Source: a bacterium
GTDB lineage: Bacteria > Krumholzibacteriota > Krumholzibacteriia > WVZY01
NCBI GenBank assembly: GCA_027296025.1
Contig: JAPUJU010000211.1
Span: 1 to 9,817, forward strand
DNA length: 9,817 nt
Direction of reading: 5' to 3'
This document shows positions 1 to 7,422 of this stretch, one piece after another. The notes under the pieces are model-generated. The model saw only the letters and a program-made list of their open reading frames with translations, did no database searches and was not told the DNA's origin. A program made the position numbers and the translations under genes. Every line of letters begins with the position of its first letter. The stretch's first letter is position 1.

Positions 1-1342
1 TGAAGAGTTCCCACGAACTTTCAACCTCATCGGACCTGACGAACAATGTCTGATCCCCGGTCATTATATCAAGCAGGAGTGTCTCGTACGCATCCGGGAG
101 TGGAGCAAACGCATCCTCGTAACGGAAGTCGAGATGCTGCGTCTTGACCGCAACGGGTTCGCCGGGTTCTTTGACTTCGAAGCTGAGATCGAACCCTTCG
201 TTCGGCTGCAGCGTGATGACAAGCCGGTTCGAATGCACATTACTCGTCTGAAACGGATGAAACATCGCCACAGGCGCGTGCCGGAACGTAATGATGATCT
301 GGGTCGTGCGCCGGGGCAGGCGTTTGCCCGTCCTCAGATAAAACGGCACCCCCTGCCACCGCCAGTTAAGGATCTCGAGCCGGATGGCTGCGAACGTTTC
401 GGTTCGCGAGCTCCTTGAGACGCCGTCGAGTTGTTTGTAGCCGTGCACTTCCTGCCCATCGACCGTACCCCCGGCATACTGCCCCAGCACGACGTCCTCG
501 GGACGAATGGGGCGAACCGACCGAAGGACTTTCGCCTTTTCGTAGCGAATCGCGTCCGCCTCGAACGCCGCGGGCACTTCCATCGCAGTCAGAGTGAGGA
601 GTTGCGCAAGATGATTCTGCACCATGTCGCGCACGGCTCCTGCCTGTTCGTAATATTCGGCACGTCCTTCGACACCCAGTTCTTCACCGACGGTAATTTG
701 AACGTTGTCTATGCGGTCACGATTCCATAGTGATTCAAAAATCGAATTCGCGAAACGAAAGACCATGAGGTTTTGAACGGTTTCCTTGCCGAGGTAGTGA
801 TCGATCCGGTAAATCTGTGACTCGGCAAAATTCTTGTGGAGCAACTCATTGAGGCTTCGTGCGGATTCCAGGTCACGCCCGAACGGTTTCTCGACAACGA
901 CGCGTGTCCATCCTTTACTTTGGTTGAGTCCGATCTTGCCGAGCGTCTCGATCGTCGACGAAAACGCCTTCGGGGGCAGGGCCAGATAGAACACCCGGTT
1001 TCCGGGCAGTTCGTGCTTTGATTCGAGGTCTTTGATCCGCTTTGCGAGCGAATTGAAGTCGTCAGCCGCGTCATCCCCGATCGAGTGATAGTATAAGCAG
1101 CCGTCGCACCACGCGCCCATCGGTTCCCGGTCACCGACCTCCTCGAGGGATTTTCGCGCCCACGCACGAAACGATTCATCGTCGAGATCGCCGGTTCGCG
1201 CGACACCAAGCACAACGCAGCCCTTGTCGAGGAACCCCTCTCTGGTCAGGTGGTAAATGGCGGGCAGGAGTTTTCGCCCCATTAGATCACCGTGCCCCCC
1301 GAAGACGACGAAGATATGCGGTTCTACAACGGGATCGCTCAC
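1..1342 (-). CDS. zwf: Glucose-6-phosphate 1-dehydrogenase, C-terminus cut by window edge
   Basis: Oxidises glucose-6-phosphate to 6-phosphogluconolactone with NAD(P)+, the entry step of the cytoplasmic oxidative pentose phosphate pathway. The frame is open for 447 codons to the window edge; family members are about 490-510 residues, so roughly the last 50 are missing. Visible motifs are an N-terminal dinucleotide loop FGGHGDLMGRKL (about residues 14-25), EKPFGRD (151-157), the active-site signature RIDHYLGKE (179-187, with Asp181, His182 and Lys186) and the catalytic His244 in QNHL. The first glycine loop has His where most homologues have Ser or Thr. The GTG start is chosen because the protein begins just before the Rossmann strand, a GAGGG Shine-Dalgarno lies about 7 bases upstream, and GTGA overlaps the gnd stop by 4 bases. 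That overlap suggests translational coupling. It is the last visible gene of the tkt-tal-pgi-gnd-zwf unit. Confidence 0.96.
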   Translation of the reverse strand, partial: MSDPVVEPHIFVVFGGHGDLMGRKLLPAIYHLTREGFLDKGCVVLGVARTGDLDDESFRAWARKSLEEVGDREPMGAWCDGCLYYHSIGDDAADDFNSLAKRIKDLESKHELPGNRVFYLALPPKAFSSTIETLGKIGLNQSKGWTRVVVEKPFGRDLESARSLNELLHKNFAESQIYRIDHYLGKETVQNLMVFRFANSIFESLWNRDRIDNVQITVGEELGVEGRAEYYEQAGAVRDMVQNHLAQLLTLTAMEVPAAFEADAIRYEKAKVLRSVRPIRPEDVVLGQYAGGTVDGQEVHGYKQLDGVSRSSRTETFAAIRLEILNWRWQGVPFYLRTGKRLPRRTTQIIITFRHAPVAMFHPFQTSNVHSNRLVITLQPNEGFDLSFEVKEPGEPVAVKTQHLDFRYEDAFAPLPDAYETLLLDIMTGDQTLFVRSDEVESSWELF

Positions 1343-2253
1343 GAATCACCCTCGCGCTTTACGGCGTGGCCGCCGAACTGCTGACGCATCACGGCGAGCA
1401 TCCGGTCGCTGAATGATTCCGTGTCGCGCGAACGAAGCCGCTGAAGAAGCGACAGGGTGATCACCGGCGCGGGTACATCCATATTGATGGCCTCGAACAC
1501 GGTCCACCGACCCTCACCCGAGTCCGATACGTATGGCGCGATGCCCTTCAGATCGGGGTTTTCTTTGAGAGCGCGCACGATCAGATCGAGCAACCACGAC
1601 CGTACGACGCTACCGTGTTGCCAGATCGTCGATATCTGGTGGAGGTCGAGATTGAAGTCTTTCTTGTGGTCGAGCATCGACATACCTTCGGCGAACGCCT
1701 GCATCATTCCGTATTCGATACCGTTATGCACCATCTTCGTAAAGTGACCGGCGCCGCTGGGTCCGACGTGGCCCCACCCTTTGTTTTCGGCCGGTGCGAG
1801 TGTTTTGAAAATCGGCTCGAGCCTCTTTACGGCCTCCTTTTCGCCCCCGATCATCAAGCTGTACCCCTCGCGCAGTCCCCAGATACCACCGCTCGTTCCG
1901 GCGTCGACGAAGTGAATCTCTTTTTCTCGAAGGCTTTCCGCCCGGCGCATCGTGTCTTCGAACATGGAATTGCCGCCGTCTATGATTGTGTCGCCCTTCT
2001 CGACGTGCGGAACAAGGCCCTTGATCGTATCGTCCACCGGTTCCCCGGCAGGCACCATGATCCAAACAGCGCGGGGTGCATTGAGCGCCCCGGTCAGTGC
2101 TTCAAGTGTTTTTGCTCCCTCGCCCCCGGTCGTCTCCAGTTTCTTTATGGCGTCGGATGAGACGTCGTAACCAACAACGCGGTGCCCGCCACCGATGAGG
2201 CGCTCCGCCATGTTCGCCCCCATCCGGCCCAGTCCGATCATTCCGATGTCCAT
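1339..2253 (-). CDS. gnd: 6-phosphogluconate dehydrogenase (decarboxylating), short form
   Basis: Converts 6-phosphogluconate to ribulose-5-phosphate and CO2 while reducing NAD(P)+. At 304 residues it belongs to the short family, not the ~470-residue enteric form. The N-terminal Rossmann domain has GLGRMG (7-12). Beta-strand 2 ends in Asp30 (GYD), a residue that usually binds the adenosine ribose hydroxyls of NAD+ and disfavours NADP+; NAD+ preference is therefore inferred. GGNS lies at 93-96. Substrate-binding SGG is at 121-123, and the catalytic segment HFTKMVHNGIEY (170-181) supplies Lys173, Asn177 and Glu180. The C-terminal all-helical domain is the reduced version expected for the short form. 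The ATG is preceded by AAAGGAG at a good distance. A 180-base gap with a repeat-like block separates it from pgi upstream; its TGA overlaps the zwf GTG. Confidence 0.96.
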   Translation of the reverse strand: MDIGMIGLGRMGANMAERLIGGGHRVVGYDVSSDAIKKLETTGGEGAKTLEALTGALNAPRAVWIMVPAGEPVDDTIKGLVPHVEKGDTIIDGGNSMFEDTMRRAESLREKEIHFVDAGTSGGIWGLREGYSLMIGGEKEAVKRLEPIFKTLAPAENKGWGHVGPSGAGHFTKMVHNGIEYGMMQAFAEGMSMLDHKKDFNLDLHQISTIWQHGSVVRSWLLDLIVRALKENPDLKGIAPYVSDSGEGRWTVFEAINMDVPAPVITLSLLQRLRSRDTESFSDRMLAVMRQQFGGHAVKREGDS

Positions 2254-2433
2254 GCTACTCCTTTCATCACGCTCGGCGCGCCGTCCCGCTTCTTGCTCTG
2301 GCGTGCACTCGCTACACCTGCCCGCTTCGCTCGGCTAGCCGCTGCGCGGCGGATCCTCGCTCGCTCCTGCAGAGTTCCGCTCGTGCACAGCCAGGCAAGT
2401 TCGCTCAGCGGCCCGTCAACCTACCGCCAGCAG
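2254..2433. repeat. Repeat-like structured block between pgi and gnd
   Basis: This 180-base gap is the only sizeable break inside the operon and encodes nothing recognisable. It contains nested symmetry. An outer inverted pair, CTGGCGTGCAC (2298-2308) and GTGCACAGCCAG (2383-2394), matches with a single extra base. A perfect 5-bp hairpin, GCCGC-TGC-GCGGC (2338-2350), sits almost exactly at its centre. Between these, GAGCG or GAGCGA recurs about six times on the coding (minus) strand, giving a purine-rich transcript. No T-tract follows, so it does not look like a terminator. Possible roles are an interspersed palindromic (REP/MITE-like) repeat or an RNA structure that sets pgi versus gnd levels. 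Both are inference. The last bases before 2253 supply the gnd ribosome binding site. Confidence 0.45.
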
Positions 2434-4056
2434 TTAGCCCCGCACCGCGGCGAGCAATGTCTCCAGAGCGGTCTCGCCGCCGCGTCCGAGGGTGACACGC
2501 AGCACGCGTTGCTTGCGCTGCAGGAGTGCTTCCGCATCCCCCTGTGCCTGCGCTCGTATCAACTCCGAAAAAGTGAAATCCGCTTCGGGTACCGGCAGTG
2601 CCTCCCGCGCCTCGTCGACAATCTGCAGAAAAAGCCCGTTGTTTCTGCCGCCCTTATGCAACTGTCCGGTCGAGTGCAGAAAGCGCGGACCGAATCCCAT
2701 TGTCGTGGCAAGCTTCGTTCGCGACCCGACGGCCCGGCGGATCCATTGGAGGGTGCGCACCACGTCCGGCGTCGGAGCGACATACGCATGCAACGCAATG
2801 TAGTCTCCCGGCGAACCAGTACCGACCCACGATCGAATGACTTCACCGAGCCTGTCATCAATAATATTGACCGTGGTCACACTAGCTTTGTCCGCGCCAA
2901 CTTTGTCTGCCATCGCTTTTTTCGCCATGTCTTTCGCGAGTTGTACGTCGGGCTGGTTGAACGGGTGGAGCTCGAGTACAGCGCCTGCCATCGCGACGGC
3001 AATTTCCCAGCGTAGGAACTCCGTTCCGAGTGAATAGCGATTCGGAATCTCTATGTGAACGGCGGGTTGCCCGGCCTTCTCCAACCCCTCGAGTGCGTCG
3101 GGTGACGGAGGGCCTTCAGCTTCTGTGTAAATGGCGACGAACAACCGGTCCTCACCGTACGCGTCGGGTTCACCGATCGGCTCGTCGACCACCGGAAGAA
3201 TTCCCTTTCCGTCTTTGCCGGTACTCTCTGCAACGAGCTGTTCGACCCACGCGGGAAACGCACCCAGGGAAGGCGACGTAACGATCGTGAGTTTGTCGCG
3301 CCCGGCAGCCGCGAGTTCACCGATGATCGCGCCGAGTTCAATCGCCGGAACGCTGGACGCCTTTGCGTTCTTCATCGCATCGACGATGGTCTTCGATCCC
3401 TCGAGAAGCCGGCCGATGTCAACCCCGATCAGCGCCGCGGGCACAAGTCCAAACACACTGAGCGCAGAGTACCGGCCACCGACTTCGGGTGGTGCGAGAA
3501 AAGTCTCCCGGAAGCAGCGATCACGAGCCAGCTCTTCGAGTGACGAACCGGGATCCGTGATCGCAACAAAATGCTTTGCAGGCTCTTTGACTTTGCCCAG
3601 AAGCTGCGCCCAGAAGTAACGAAAGAAAGAAAGTGTCTCCATCGTCCCACCGGACTTGCTGCTTACGATGAACAATGTTTTGTCGAGATGAATGCGCCGC
3701 TCCAGCGTGAGCAGCGCGTCCGGATGAGTGCTGTCGAGAACCATGAGCTCGGGGTAACCGGCGCTTCCGAACGTGTCCTGAAACACCTCCGGCGCGAGGC
3801 TCGATCCTCCCATCCCGAGAACGACGACGTGCGAATAGCCTTCGTCCCGGATCGTATTACGGAAGCGAATGATGTCGTCCACCTGGGACGTCATGGACTC
3901 GGGCAGATCGATCCACCCCAGCCTGTCGGCCAGTTCCGGAAGCGGTTTTTCGGACCAGATCGTGGGATCCTTCGCGAGGAGACGCGAGGCGATATTCGCC
4001 TCATCCCACGCTTGCATCCGTTCCCGGACGCGGCCCTCTGAATTCCCGAGATTCAT
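2434..4056 (-). CDS. pgi: Glucose-6-phosphate isomerase, Tal/Pgi-fusion type
   Basis: Interconverts glucose-6-phosphate and fructose-6-phosphate in the cytoplasm. Next to zwf, gnd, tal and tkt its likely job is to recycle fructose-6-phosphate into the oxidative branch. The 540-residue protein has two SIS-type sugar-phosphate domains. Motifs are GMGGSS (81-86), the phosphate loop SSKSGGT (132-138), GGRYS (193-197), QLVAESTGKDGKG (273-285, with the presumed catalytic Glu277), HPFNQPDVQLAK (364-375) and the C-terminal signature FLHSTGQLHKGG (459-470) with Lys468. The N-terminus (RERMQAWDEANIASRLLAKDPTIW-like region) resembles, from memory, the Pgi half of bifunctional transaldolase/isomerase proteins. 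The ATG has no convincing Shine-Dalgarno and lies 7 bases after the tal stop, so translation probably depends on ribosomes leaving tal, or on fusion by frameshift. The next Met is residue 14. Confidence 0.95.
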   Translation of the reverse strand: MNLGNSEGRVRERMQAWDEANIASRLLAKDPTIWSEKPLPELADRLGWIDLPESMTSQVDDIIRFRNTIRDEGYSHVVVLGMGGSSLAPEVFQDTFGSAGYPELMVLDSTHPDALLTLERRIHLDKTLFIVSSKSGGTMETLSFFRYFWAQLLGKVKEPAKHFVAITDPGSSLEELARDRCFRETFLAPPEVGGRYSALSVFGLVPAALIGVDIGRLLEGSKTIVDAMKNAKASSVPAIELGAIIGELAAAGRDKLTIVTSPSLGAFPAWVEQLVAESTGKDGKGILPVVDEPIGEPDAYGEDRLFVAIYTEAEGPPSPDALEGLEKAGQPAVHIEIPNRYSLGTEFLRWEIAVAMAGAVLELHPFNQPDVQLAKDMAKKAMADKVGADKASVTTVNIIDDRLGEVIRSWVGTGSPGDYIALHAYVAPTPDVVRTLQWIRRAVGSRTKLATTMGFGPRFLHSTGQLHKGGRNNGLFLQIVDEAREALPVPEADFTFSELIRAQAQGDAEALLQRKQRVLRVTLGRGGETALETLLAAVRG

Positions 4057-4098
4057 GTACGGCTTACCCGGCTGAAGAGGACAATTGTCTTTTTTTCT
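4056..4098 (-). other. Candidate frameshift/slippage junction linking tal and pgi
   Basis: Seen directly: the tal reading frame crosses seven A residues (4096 down to 4090) and stops at 4064-4066. The pgi frame is +1 relative to tal. It opens immediately after a TAG at 4099-4101 and stays open through the A7 run to the pgi ATG. Loss of one A, by transcript slippage, mutation or sequencing error, would therefore join transaldolase and isomerase in one chain of about 900 residues. An open stretch of 14 codons is not rare by chance (about even odds), so this is a suggestion, not proof. Confidence 0.35.
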
Positions 4099-5167
4099 CT
4101 AGGGAAGAAAGCAGGTCTTCAAAAGACTTTGCGAACGAAGCGACGCCGTCCACCTGGAGTTTCTCGGCCAGTGCACCGAAATCGATGCCCAGGCCTTTCA
4201 GCGCCACCATCTGTGACTTCGCCTCGTCCACGCCTGTCGCCAGTGTGGCGGCAACCTTGCCATGATCTCTGAACGCTTCGAGCGTGTTCGGTGGGAGCGT
4301 GTTCACCGTGTGCGGCCCGATCAACTCGTCGACGTAAAGAACGTCATTATAGTCGGGGTTTTTGGTCGACGTGCTTGCCCACAACGGGCGCTGCACATGT
4401 GCGCCGGCACCGGCAAGTTTCTTGAACGATTCGCCCTCGAAAATTTCCTGAAAGCGTTTGTAGGCGAGCTTCGCGTTTGCAACGGCGATCCTGCCTTTGA
4501 GGGAGAGCGCCTCCGGAGAACCGTTCTCGTCAAGCGCTTTGTCGACGATGCCGTCGACGCGGCTGACGAAGAAGGACGCAACCGACGCCATCCGCTCGGG
4601 TGTCTTGCAGCGATCGAGGCCGCGTATGTACGCCTGTGCCACCGCTTCATAATGGTCGAGCGAAAACATCAACGTGACGTTCACGTTCACGCCGTCGGCA
4701 ATCAGGCTCTCGAAAGCCGCAACTCCGTCCGACGTCGCCGGGACCTTGATCATCACGTTTGGCCGGTCCACCGTGCCCCACAGCCGCTTCGCCTCGGTGA
4801 TCGTTCGGCTCGTATCGGCCGCGAGTTTTGGCGAGACTTCCAGACTCACAAACCCGTCGGCGCCGTTCGATTCGTCGAACACGGGGCGCAGGGCATCCGC
4901 CGCCATCTGGATGTCCTCGATCGCGAGGGTCTCGAACAGCGTTTTCGTGTCCTGGTCAGGATCGTTCTGCAACGCTCGGGCAAGACTGGCGTCGTAGTCG
5001 TTGGTTCCGTTGATGGACTTTTCAAAAATTGTCGGGTTGCTCGTCATCCCACGCACGCCGTCCTCGTCGATGAGGTTCTGGAGTTCTCCGCTCGTAATCA
5101 GAGTCCGGCGGATGTAGTCGAGCCAGACCGATTGGCCCTGCTCGTGCAGCTGTTTGAGAGGATTCAT
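4064..5167 (-). CDS. tal: Transaldolase
   Basis: Transfers a dihydroxyacetone unit from sedoheptulose-7-phosphate to glyceraldehyde-3-phosphate, forming erythrose-4-phosphate and fructose-6-phosphate. The cytoplasmic enzyme is a 367-residue TIM barrel of the long bacterial transaldolase group. Visible features are SVWLDYIRR with Asp17 (13-21), TSNPTIFEKSI (42-52), the Schiff-base segment VMIKVPAT with Lys141, NVNVTLMFS (161-169), SFFVSRVD (198-205) and RPLWAST (260-266). The ATG start matches the conserved N-terminus MNPLKQL. AAAGGA lies about 12 bases upstream, slightly far. The gene follows tkt by 35 bases. Its end contains an A7 run (4090-4096) coding for Glu-Lys-Lys-Arg, beyond which the +1 frame is open into pgi. 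In many bacteria these two enzymes are one polypeptide; here, as read, they are separate. Confidence 0.96.
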   Translation of the reverse strand: MNPLKQLHEQGQSVWLDYIRRTLITSGELQNLIDEDGVRGMTSNPTIFEKSINGTNDYDASLARALQNDPDQDTKTLFETLAIEDIQMAADALRPVFDESNGADGFVSLEVSPKLAADTSRTITEAKRLWGTVDRPNVMIKVPATSDGVAAFESLIADGVNVNVTLMFSLDHYEAVAQAYIRGLDRCKTPERMASVASFFVSRVDGIVDKALDENGSPEALSLKGRIAVANAKLAYKRFQEIFEGESFKKLAGAGAHVQRPLWASTSTKNPDYNDVLYVDELIGPHTVNTLPPNTLEAFRDHGKVAATLATGVDEAKSQMVALKGLGIDFGALAEKLQVDGVASFAKSFEDLLSSLEKKRQLSSSAG

Positions 5168-5202
5168 CGGGAGATGTTTTCCTTTCGCGTTAGATGTGGA
5201 AC

Positions 5203-7200
5203 TCAGCGTCCGAGAAGTGTCATCGTGCGATCGACGACATGATCGGCCCGGATGCCGAGGTTCTTCAGCACCGTTCCGCCGGGGGCAGATGCGCCGAACC
5301 GGTCGATTCCTATTATATCACCTTTTTCGCCGACGTAATCACGCCAACCGCGAGAGCTTCCCGCCTCGATCGCGAGCCGTGGAATCCCACCGGGCAGGAC
5401 TTCGCGGCGGTACGAGTCGGGCTGCGCGTCGAAAAGCTCCCAGGACGGCATCGATACGACCCGAGCCTGGACGCCCTTCTTCTCCAGGGCTTCCTGCGCC
5501 TCCATAATGGTCGACACCTCCGACCCCGTCGCGATAAGAACGACATCCGGCCTTCCCGACGGTGCCTCTGCGAGCGTGTACGCGCCGCGCGGGAGACCCT
5601 TGGCAATCGGATACCTGCCCACATCGAGCGTCGGCAGACCCTGACGGGTCAGTGCCAGAGCAACCGGACCGTCGTGCTGGATTGCCCAGCGCCAGGCGGC
5701 CACCGTCTCGTTCGGGTCGGCCGGGCGGATCACCGTCAGGTTCGGAATCAAGCGAAGGCTCATCAGGTGCTCGATCGGCTGATGTGTTGGACCGTCTTCA
5801 CCGAGCCCGACGCTATCGTGTGTGAATACAAATATGGACGGAATGTTCATGAGCGCTGAGAGCCGGATCGATGCCCGCATATAATCGGAGAAAATCAGGA
5901 ACGTCGCACCGTAGGGACGCACTCCACCGTGAAGCGCCATACCGTTGACCGCGGCGCCCATCGCGTGCTCGCGGACCCCGAAGTGAAAGTTCGTGCCGGA
6001 GCGCGTCTCGGCGTTGAACACATCTTTGTCGTGCTGGTGGGTCAGGTTGGATTCGGTAAGGTCCGCCGATCCACCAATCAACGTTGGCACGTACTTGATC
6101 AGCGAATTGATCACCTTGCCGGATGCAGCCCGTGTGGCCATCGGTTTTTCACCCGCCGCAAAAACCGGTAGCCCCTTTTCCCACCCGTCGGGCAGGCGCC
6201 CCGCCACCGCATCTTCGAAACGCTTCGCTTTCTCGGGCGAACGTTCACGATATGCGGCGACGTCGTCCTTCCACGTTGCTTCAAATGCGCCGCCCGCATC
6301 GGCCGCTCGCGAGCAGTAAGCCGCCACTTCTTCGGGTATGTGGAAGGTCGGTTCGGCCGGCCAGCCAAGCTTTTTCTTTGTCTCGAGAACGCCTTCGGGA
6401 CCCAGCGCTGCACCGTGAGCGGCCGCTGTATCCTGCTTTGGACTTCCGTAACCGATGTGGGTACGTACTCGGATCAGTGAAGGACGGTCCGACGCCGACT
6501 GCGCTTTCTTTATCGCCGCTTCGATCGCCTGCAGGTCATTGCCGTCGTCGATACCCTGCACGTGCCACCCGTAAGACTCGAAGCGTTTCGGAACATCTTC
6601 GGTGAACGCGAGCTTCGTATCGCCATCGATCGAAATGTGATTGTCATCGTAAAGATAGATCAGCTTGCCAAGCTTCAAGTGGCCGGCGAGTGAGGCGGCT
6701 TCGGAAGCGATGCCTTCCATCAGATCGCCATCCGAGCAGATCCCGTAGGTATAATGATCGACGACGGGCGCCTCGCCCGGATCGTTGAACGTCGCTGCGA
6801 GGTGCGCCTCGGCGATGGCCATTCCGACGCCGTTGGTGAAACCCTGCCCGAGAGGCCCTGTCGTGCACTCGACGCCCGGCGTGTGACCGTACTCCGGGTG
6901 ACCGGGGGTCTTGCTGCCCCACTGACGGAAGTTTCGCAGTTCGTCGAGCGGCAGGTCGTATCCATACAAATGAAGGAGTGAGTAGATGAGTGCGGACCCA
7001 TGTCCGGCCGAGAGGATGAAGCGATCGCGGTCGAACCACGTCGGGTTTGCCGGGTTGTGTCGGAGGAAACGGTCCCACAAGACGAAGGCCATCGGCGCAG
7101 CCCCGAGCGGCAATCCGGGGTGACCGGACTTCGCGGCCTCCACCTGGTCGACGGACAGGAACCGGATCGCGTTGATGCAGAGCTTGTCAATCGACTTCAT
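5203..7200 (-). CDS. tkt: Transketolase
   Basis: Thiamine-diphosphate enzyme that moves two-carbon ketol units between pentose, heptulose and hexose phosphates in the non-oxidative pentose phosphate pathway. The 665 residues match the usual full length. The order is an N-terminal diphosphate-binding domain with SGHPG (25-29), GHGS (66-69), GPLGQG (115-120) and metal-binding SDGDLMEG (156-163) with Asn187. The pyrimidine-binding domain follows, with FGVREHAMG carrying catalytic Glu411 and HDSVGLGEDGPTHQP (461-475), then the C-terminal domain. The ATG is the only usable start: an in-frame TAG lies 7 codons upstream and the protein begins as homologues do. The G-rich ribosome site (AGAGGGGG) is about 12 bases away, and a short overlapping ORF fits it better. 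It is the first gene of the operon, with its own promoter and a leader of about 125 nt. Confidence 0.97.
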   Translation of the reverse strand: MKSIDKLCINAIRFLSVDQVEAAKSGHPGLPLGAAPMAFVLWDRFLRHNPANPTWFDRDRFILSAGHGSALIYSLLHLYGYDLPLDELRNFRQWGSKTPGHPEYGHTPGVECTTGPLGQGFTNGVGMAIAEAHLAATFNDPGEAPVVDHYTYGICSDGDLMEGIASEAASLAGHLKLGKLIYLYDDNHISIDGDTKLAFTEDVPKRFESYGWHVQGIDDGNDLQAIEAAIKKAQSASDRPSLIRVRTHIGYGSPKQDTAAAHGAALGPEGVLETKKKLGWPAEPTFHIPEEVAAYCSRAADAGGAFEATWKDDVAAYRERSPEKAKRFEDAVAGRLPDGWEKGLPVFAAGEKPMATRAASGKVINSLIKYVPTLIGGSADLTESNLTHQHDKDVFNAETRSGTNFHFGVREHAMGAAVNGMALHGGVRPYGATFLIFSDYMRASIRLSALMNIPSIFVFTHDSVGLGEDGPTHQPIEHLMSLRLIPNLTVIRPADPNETVAAWRWAIQHDGPVALALTRQGLPTLDVGRYPIAKGLPRGAYTLAEAPSGRPDVVLIATGSEVSTIMEAQEALEKKGVQARVVSMPSWELFDAQPDSYRREVLPGGIPRLAIEAGSSRGWRDYVGEKGDIIGIDRFGASAPGGTVLKNLGIRADHVVDRTMTLLGR

Positions 7201-7210
7201 CGGTACGCAT
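7187..7210 (-). other. Possible 7-codon leader ORF overlapping the tkt start
   Basis: An ATG at 7208-7210 opens a reading frame coding for MRTDEVD and ending in TGA, overlapping the first 14 bases of tkt in a different frame. The purine run AGAGGGGGAA is at a near-ideal distance from this ATG but about 12 bases from the tkt ATG. It could regulate or couple tkt translation, or be accidental. There is no codon bias suggesting an attenuation peptide. Confidence 0.2.
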
Positions 7211-7331
7211 TTCCCCCTCTATAAGGAACGAACTTTCTTATATATGGTTGAAAAGTGTGCGTTGACTTTGCAGACGGGCGCGGGAGTCACGTCCCCGGGC
7301 AAACACGTGGGCGGCTCGCGCTAAGGGCAGG

Positions 7332-7360
7332 AGTATCCAACAAACGCTATGCTTTATCAA
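7332..7360 (-). promoter_or_regulatory. Predicted sigma70-type promoter for the tkt operon
   Basis: On the minus strand a -35 box TTGATA (7360-7355; 5 of 6 to consensus) and a -10 box GATACT (7337-7332; 4 of 6) are separated by exactly 17 bases. It lies downstream of the hairpin closing the rhodanese gene. Transcription would begin near 7325, giving a leader of roughly 125 nt before the tkt ATG. Prediction from sequence only. Confidence 0.5.
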
Positions 7361-7390
7361 GACAAAGTGGGTCGGGAGCAAACCCCTGAG

Positions 7391-7417
7391 ACAGGGGGGT
7401 GACGAGCACCCCCCTGT
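7391..7417 (-). terminator. Hairpin terminator-like structure after the sulfurtransferase gene
   Basis: A perfect 11-bp inverted repeat, ACAGGGGGGTG and CACCCCCCTGT, with a 5-base loop, begins 5 bases after the sulfurtransferase stop codon. The transcript continues CTCAGGGGTTTGC, so only three U residues follow and at a distance. It is either a weak or non-canonical intrinsic terminator or an RNA-stabilising 3' end. Its position between the stop codon and the next promoter supports a boundary role. Confidence 0.55.
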
Positions 7418-7422
7418 TGGCG

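Noticed and set aside
709..1215. 168-codon minus-strand open frame within zwf
   Set aside because: It is out of frame with the zwf reading frame, which carries all expected catalytic motifs. The alternative is Arg/Ser-rich and featureless.
2182..3015. 277-codon plus-strand open frame spanning gnd start, the gap and pgi end
   Set aside because: It crosses two real genes in antisense and the repeat-like gap, with no protein-like motif. Openness follows from the base composition.
4262..5242. 326-codon open frame on the plus strand opposite tal
   Set aside because: It lies entirely antisense to a confidently identified gene. Its Arg/His/Val-rich composition is typical of GC-rich shadow frames, and no family motif is recognisable.
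7237..7267. Second promoter closer to tkt, with TATATA as a -10 box
   Set aside because: No acceptable -35 box lies 16-18 bases upstream (AGTCAA at best) and there is no extended -10. The promoter at 7332-7360 scores better.
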